Assembly: GCA_964482585.1 (NCBI GenBank)
Contig: CAYZYO010000013.1
Location: 1-27,196 of the forward strand
DNA: 27,196 nucleotides
Reading direction: 5' to 3'
Source of the DNA: CAYZYO01 sp964482585
GTDB lineage: Bacteria > Bacillota > Syntrophomonadia > Syntrophomonadales > Syntrophomonadaceae
Shown: one piece after another, positions 24,090 through 27,196 of the stretch
Position numbering within the stretch: the stretch's first letter is position 1
How the letters are laid out: every line of letters starts with the position of its first letter
Translations under genes and position numbers: made by a program
Notes under the pieces: generated by a model
The model's input: only the letters and a program-made list of their open reading frames with translations
Told to the model about the DNA's origin: nothing
Databases searched by the model: none

Positions 24090-27000
24090 ATGACCTTATC
24101 GTTTGGCCTGTATGAGCAGGTGATTAACAAAATGATTGAAGAATCTCTGCAAAAGCTGGACACAAACCTGGCTCAAATTGAAAAAGGTCCGATAGATGCT
24201 GCAGAATCATCAAAGATTTTAGCTGATTACCTTACTATTATTCTTCGCCAGGTCCTGAACTTCATTGATAATGAAGAGAAAATGATCCAGAACAGGGTAC
24301 AGTTATGTAACGATATTCTGGATTGGATAATATGTGGTATAGAAAGCGGTCATTATGGGGTTCGCCATAAAGAGGAAATGGCACTGTTGGTGAAAAAGCA
24401 TTTGATTCATAATGACGGCAAAATGCTTCTAGCCCTGGTAGACAAGAAAAATATCCAGATAAATCAGGCTCCACAAGTTAGACCGGATACTTCTCTGGCA
24501 GAAAATGCACTATTTACTGGAGCTTTGCAAGAACCAAGTATGATTACCGAACTCGGTAAAGAAATATTTAGCGCTGACCGGATCGATTTTTTGGTTTCGT
24601 TTATTAAATGGAGCGGCTTACGCCTCCTTATGAATGCGTTAGACCAATTTACTGCCCGCGGTGGAAAGCTGCGGGTGATTACTACATCATATCTTGGCGC
24701 GACGGATTTTAAAGCGGTTGATTTATTGAGTAAGCTTTCAAATACAGAAGTTCGTATTTCTTATGATACCGAAAGAACCAGACTCCATGCCAAAACCTAT
24801 GTTTTTTGGCGTGATACCGGTTTTAGCACGGTTTATATTGGTTCCTCCAATGTTTCGCAGGCAGCTATGACCAGCGGGCTGGAGTGGAACATTAAACTTT
24901 CAGAATATGATTCCAGGGATATATTGGACAAGGTTAATGCCACATTCGAATCCTACTGGCACAATCATGAATTCATTCCCTTTATTCCCGGATTGGATGC
25001 TGATAGATTGCGTAGAGCCTTGAAATCCGAACGATTCCAATCTGATGATGAGAAAAATCAGTTTGCCTTTAACTTTGATATTAACCCTTACTATTACCAG
25101 CAAGAAATCCTGGATAAACTTAAGGCAGAGCGAGAGCTGCACCATTCATATAAAAATCTGGTTATTGCGGCAACAGGTACAGGAAAAACAGTAATGGCTG
25201 CTTTTGATTATCGTAACTTCTGCAGGGAACACAATAAAAACCCTAACCGCCTGCTCTTTGTGGCCCATCGTAAAGAGATATTAGAACAGAGCCGGGACTG
25301 TTTTCGTGTTATTTTAAAAGACAATAATTTTGGGTCACTCCTGGTAGGTAGATATAGACCAGACAGCTTTGATCATTTATTTGTATCCATTCAGTCACTA
25401 AATTCTAAAGAACTGACTGCCATAACTCCCCCTGATTATTATGATTATATCGTTATTGATGAATTCCATCACTCAGCTGCAAAATCTTATCAGGAATTAC
25501 TCCGGTACTATCAACCAGGGATATTACTCGGCCTTACAGCTACCCCGGAACGTGCAGACGGGCAACCTATTTTGCCTTATTTTGACGGAAGAATAGCCGC
25601 AGAGATGCGGCTTTATGAGGCAATTGAGAGAAAACTCTTAAGCCCTTTCCATTATTTTGGTGTTACCGATAGTGTGAACCTGAGTCAGGTTCGATGGACT
25701 GCAGGAAAGTATTCTGATAGTGAACTCGAAAACCTGTTCGTATTAGATGCCTTTGTTGCCAGGCGGCGTGTAGCCAATATTATTCAATCCATAGAAAAAT
25801 ACTGTAATGAAATATCAGAAATTATTGGTATTGGATTTTGTGTATCTATGAAACATGCTGAATTCATGGCAGACTGCTTTAATCAAGCCGGTATTTCATC
25901 TGATTATTTGACAGCAGAATCTGATGACTGTACCAGGGACACGGTAAAAAAACGATTAATCAATCGGGATATTCATTTCATTTTCGTAGTTGATTTGTAT
26001 AATGAAGGTGTCGACATTCCGGAAATTAATACGGTTCTCTTTTTGCGGCCAACAGAGAGCTTAACCGTATTTCTTCAGCAGCTTGGTCGAGGTTTGCGTT
26101 TAAGCGAAGGAAAAGAAGCCCTAACTGTTCTTGACTTTGTAGGTCAGGCTAACAATAAATTCGATTTTGAGCAGCGCTATAAAGCATTGCTGGGAAAAAG
26201 TCGCCGGACTGTAGAATATGAAATCAAACATGATTTTATCCATTTGCCCCGTGGGTGTTCCATACAGTTAGAAAAACAGGCACAGGAATACATCCTGGAT
26301 AACATTCGCAATACCATTAACAATAAACGCAACCTGATTCATAAACTGCAGGATTATATTCAAGTATATGAGCAATTCGATCCCAATGAATTCTTCGAAA
26401 GCTATTGTGTTCAAAGGGAAGATGTTTACGTAAAAAAGTATACCCTGACCTCATTGGCAGAGGAAGCCGGCTTGCTTTCATCTGAATCTAAACGGGAGTG
26501 TCAATATGATGTTATGATAGCCAATGCCTGTGTAAAGCTTAACTTTGCCAATTCCCGCCGCTGGCTTGGCTTTTTACAGGATATTCTCCCCATTATTCGT
26601 TCTAAAAAGGGCAAAGAAATGCCAGAATTATCAATTGAAGAACGCAGTATGTTAAATATGTTGTATTACACCATATGGCAAAAAGGACTGGCAGAACTGA
26701 ATTATATTTTTTACTCCATTGAAGAAGCTATTTACGAAATAATTCAAGACGATTTAATTTATAAGGAACTAATGAGTCTGCTAACATACAGGTATGATAG
26801 CATTGATTTTGTTGATAAAAAACTGGACCTGGGCTTTGTATGTCCACTGGATCTCTACTGCACATACACCCTGGATCAGATTCTGGTAGCATTAGGGCGG
26901 CATACAGATCAAAAACGAAAGCATTTCCGGGAAGGTGTACTCTATTTACGAGACAAAAACCTGGATGTATTTTTTGTTACCCTGAATAAATCTGATAAAG

Positions 27001-27196
27001 ATTATTCACCTTCCACAATGTATCATGATTATGCTATCAATGAAGAACAGTTCCACTGGCAGTCCCAGAGCACTACCAGTGTTCAATCTCCTACCGGGCA
27101 AAGATATATCAACCAGGAAAAGAACCAAAACAATGTCCTGATTTTTGTGCGCGAATACAAAAGAAAGGGTTCAATTGCCATGCCCTACGTCTGCCT
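24090..27196 (+). CDS. PLD-family nuclease / SF2 helicase / DUF3427-like protein, 3' end beyond window
   Basis: A large multidomain protein of at least 1,035 residues, open at the right edge. A helical N-terminus (about 1-150) is followed by one phospholipase-D-type nuclease motif: H233 and K235 in LHAKTYVFW, then GSSN at 251-254. The superfamily 2 helicase has Walker A AATGTGKT (360-367), the DEFH box at 457-460, TATPER at 483-488, and motif VI QQLGRGLR at 663-670 with arginine finger R667. The C-terminal region (about 690 on) looks like DUF3427 and includes FHWQSQ, then QRYI, then VLIFVREYKRKG. This order (PLD nuclease, ResIII helicase, DUF3427) is known in bacteria and is generally suspected to act in DNA restriction or defence. 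The start has AAGAGGAGA six bases upstream (24,076-24,084). Only the last few tens of residues seem missing. Confidence 0.9.
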   Translation, partial: MTLSFGLYEQVINKMIEESLQKLDTNLAQIEKGPIDAAESSKILADYLTIILRQVLNFIDNEEKMIQNRVQLCNDILDWIICGIESGHYGVRHKEEMALLVKKHLIHNDGKMLLALVDKKNIQINQAPQVRPDTSLAENALFTGALQEPSMITELGKEIFSADRIDFLVSFIKWSGLRLLMNALDQFTARGGKLRVITTSYLGATDFKAVDLLSKLSNTEVRISYDTERTRLHAKTYVFWRDTGFSTVYIGSSNVSQAAMTSGLEWNIKLSEYDSRDILDKVNATFESYWHNHEFIPFIPGLDADRLRRALKSERFQSDDEKNQFAFNFDINPYYYQQEILDKLKAERELHHSYKNLVIAATGTGKTVMAAFDYRNFCREHNKNPNRLLFVAHRKEILEQSRDCFRVILKDNNFGSLLVGRYRPDSFDHLFVSIQSLNSKELTAITPPDYYDYIVIDEFHHSAAKSYQELLRYYQPGILLGLTATPERADGQPILPYFDGRIAAEMRLYEAIERKLLSPFHYFGVTDSVNLSQVRWTAGKYSDSELENLFVLDAFVARRRVANIIQSIEKYCNEISEIIGIGFCVSMKHAEFMADCFNQAGISSDYLTAESDDCTRDTVKKRLINRDIHFIFVVDLYNEGVDIPEINTVLFLRPTESLTVFLQQLGRGLRLSEGKEALTVLDFVGQANNKFDFEQRYKALLGKSRRTVEYEIKHDFIHLPRGCSIQLEKQAQEYILDNIRNTINNKRNLIHKLQDYIQVYEQFDPNEFFESYCVQREDVYVKKYTLTSLAEEAGLLSSESKRECQYDVMIANACVKLNFANSRRWLGFLQDILPIIRSKKGKEMPELSIEERSMLNMLYYTIWQKGLAELNYIFYSIEEAIYEIIQDDLIYKELMSLLTYRYDSIDFVDKKLDLGFVCPLDLYCTYTLDQILVALGRHTDQKRKHFREGVLYLRDKNLDVFFVTLNKSDKDYSPSTMYHDYAINEEQFHWQSQSTTSVQSPTGQRYINQEKNQNNVLIFVREYKRKGSIAMPYVC

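Noticed and set aside
1..27196. tRNA, rRNA or CRISPR array
   Set aside because: Looked for cloverleaf-like segments and regularly spaced repeats in the gene-free stretches; none was convincing.

Overview
The window looks like chromosomal DNA of a low-GC Gram-positive anaerobe (Firmicutes, Clostridia). The basis is strong AGGAGG-type ribosome binding sites, frequent TTG and GTG starts, sigma-A-type promoters, an endonuclease-type MutL with no MutH nearby, and the mutS - mutL - miaA - hfq order. A Syntrophomonas-like relative is a guess from gene order and codon style and was not tested.

Region 1 (1-11,663, + strand) is a housekeeping block. mutS is followed by a hydantoinase/oxoprolinase-family ATPase-fold protein, a histone-deacetylase-family hydrolase with a C-terminal CxxC...CxxC tail, and mutL, all tightly packed. 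An RsmJ-like methyltransferase, miaA and hfq follow, with hfq closed by a clear intrinsic terminator. Next come three unrecognised or poorly known membrane-protein genes, one of which is an internal tandem duplication.

Region 2 (11,696-16,983, - strand) is a compact trehalose operon read from one good sigma-A promoter: a fused trehalose-6-phosphate synthase/phosphatase, a GH65 disaccharide phosphorylase, and a beta-phosphoglucomutase. Together they could make trehalose and recover it by phosphorolysis.

Region 3 (16,984-21,692) holds a second copy of a two-hairpin intergenic repeat also found at the left edge, a solitary carbamate kinase, and a structured non-coding stretch. It also has an XRE regulator, a histidine kinase truncated at both ends, and a class II fructose-bisphosphate aldolase with its own promoter and terminator.

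Region 4 (21,700-27,196) is a decayed accessory or defence-type region. It contains a MarR regulator with a truncated ABC ATPase, the frameshifted C-terminal remnant of an SMC/SbcC-like ATPase, and a complete Phd/RelE-type toxin-antitoxin pair with a palindrome over its promoter. Antisense to these lie the frameshifted remains of a PIN toxin and perhaps its antitoxin. The region ends with a large PLD-nuclease / SF2-helicase / DUF3427-like protein that runs off the right edge. I saw no tRNA, rRNA, CRISPR array or complete insertion sequence.
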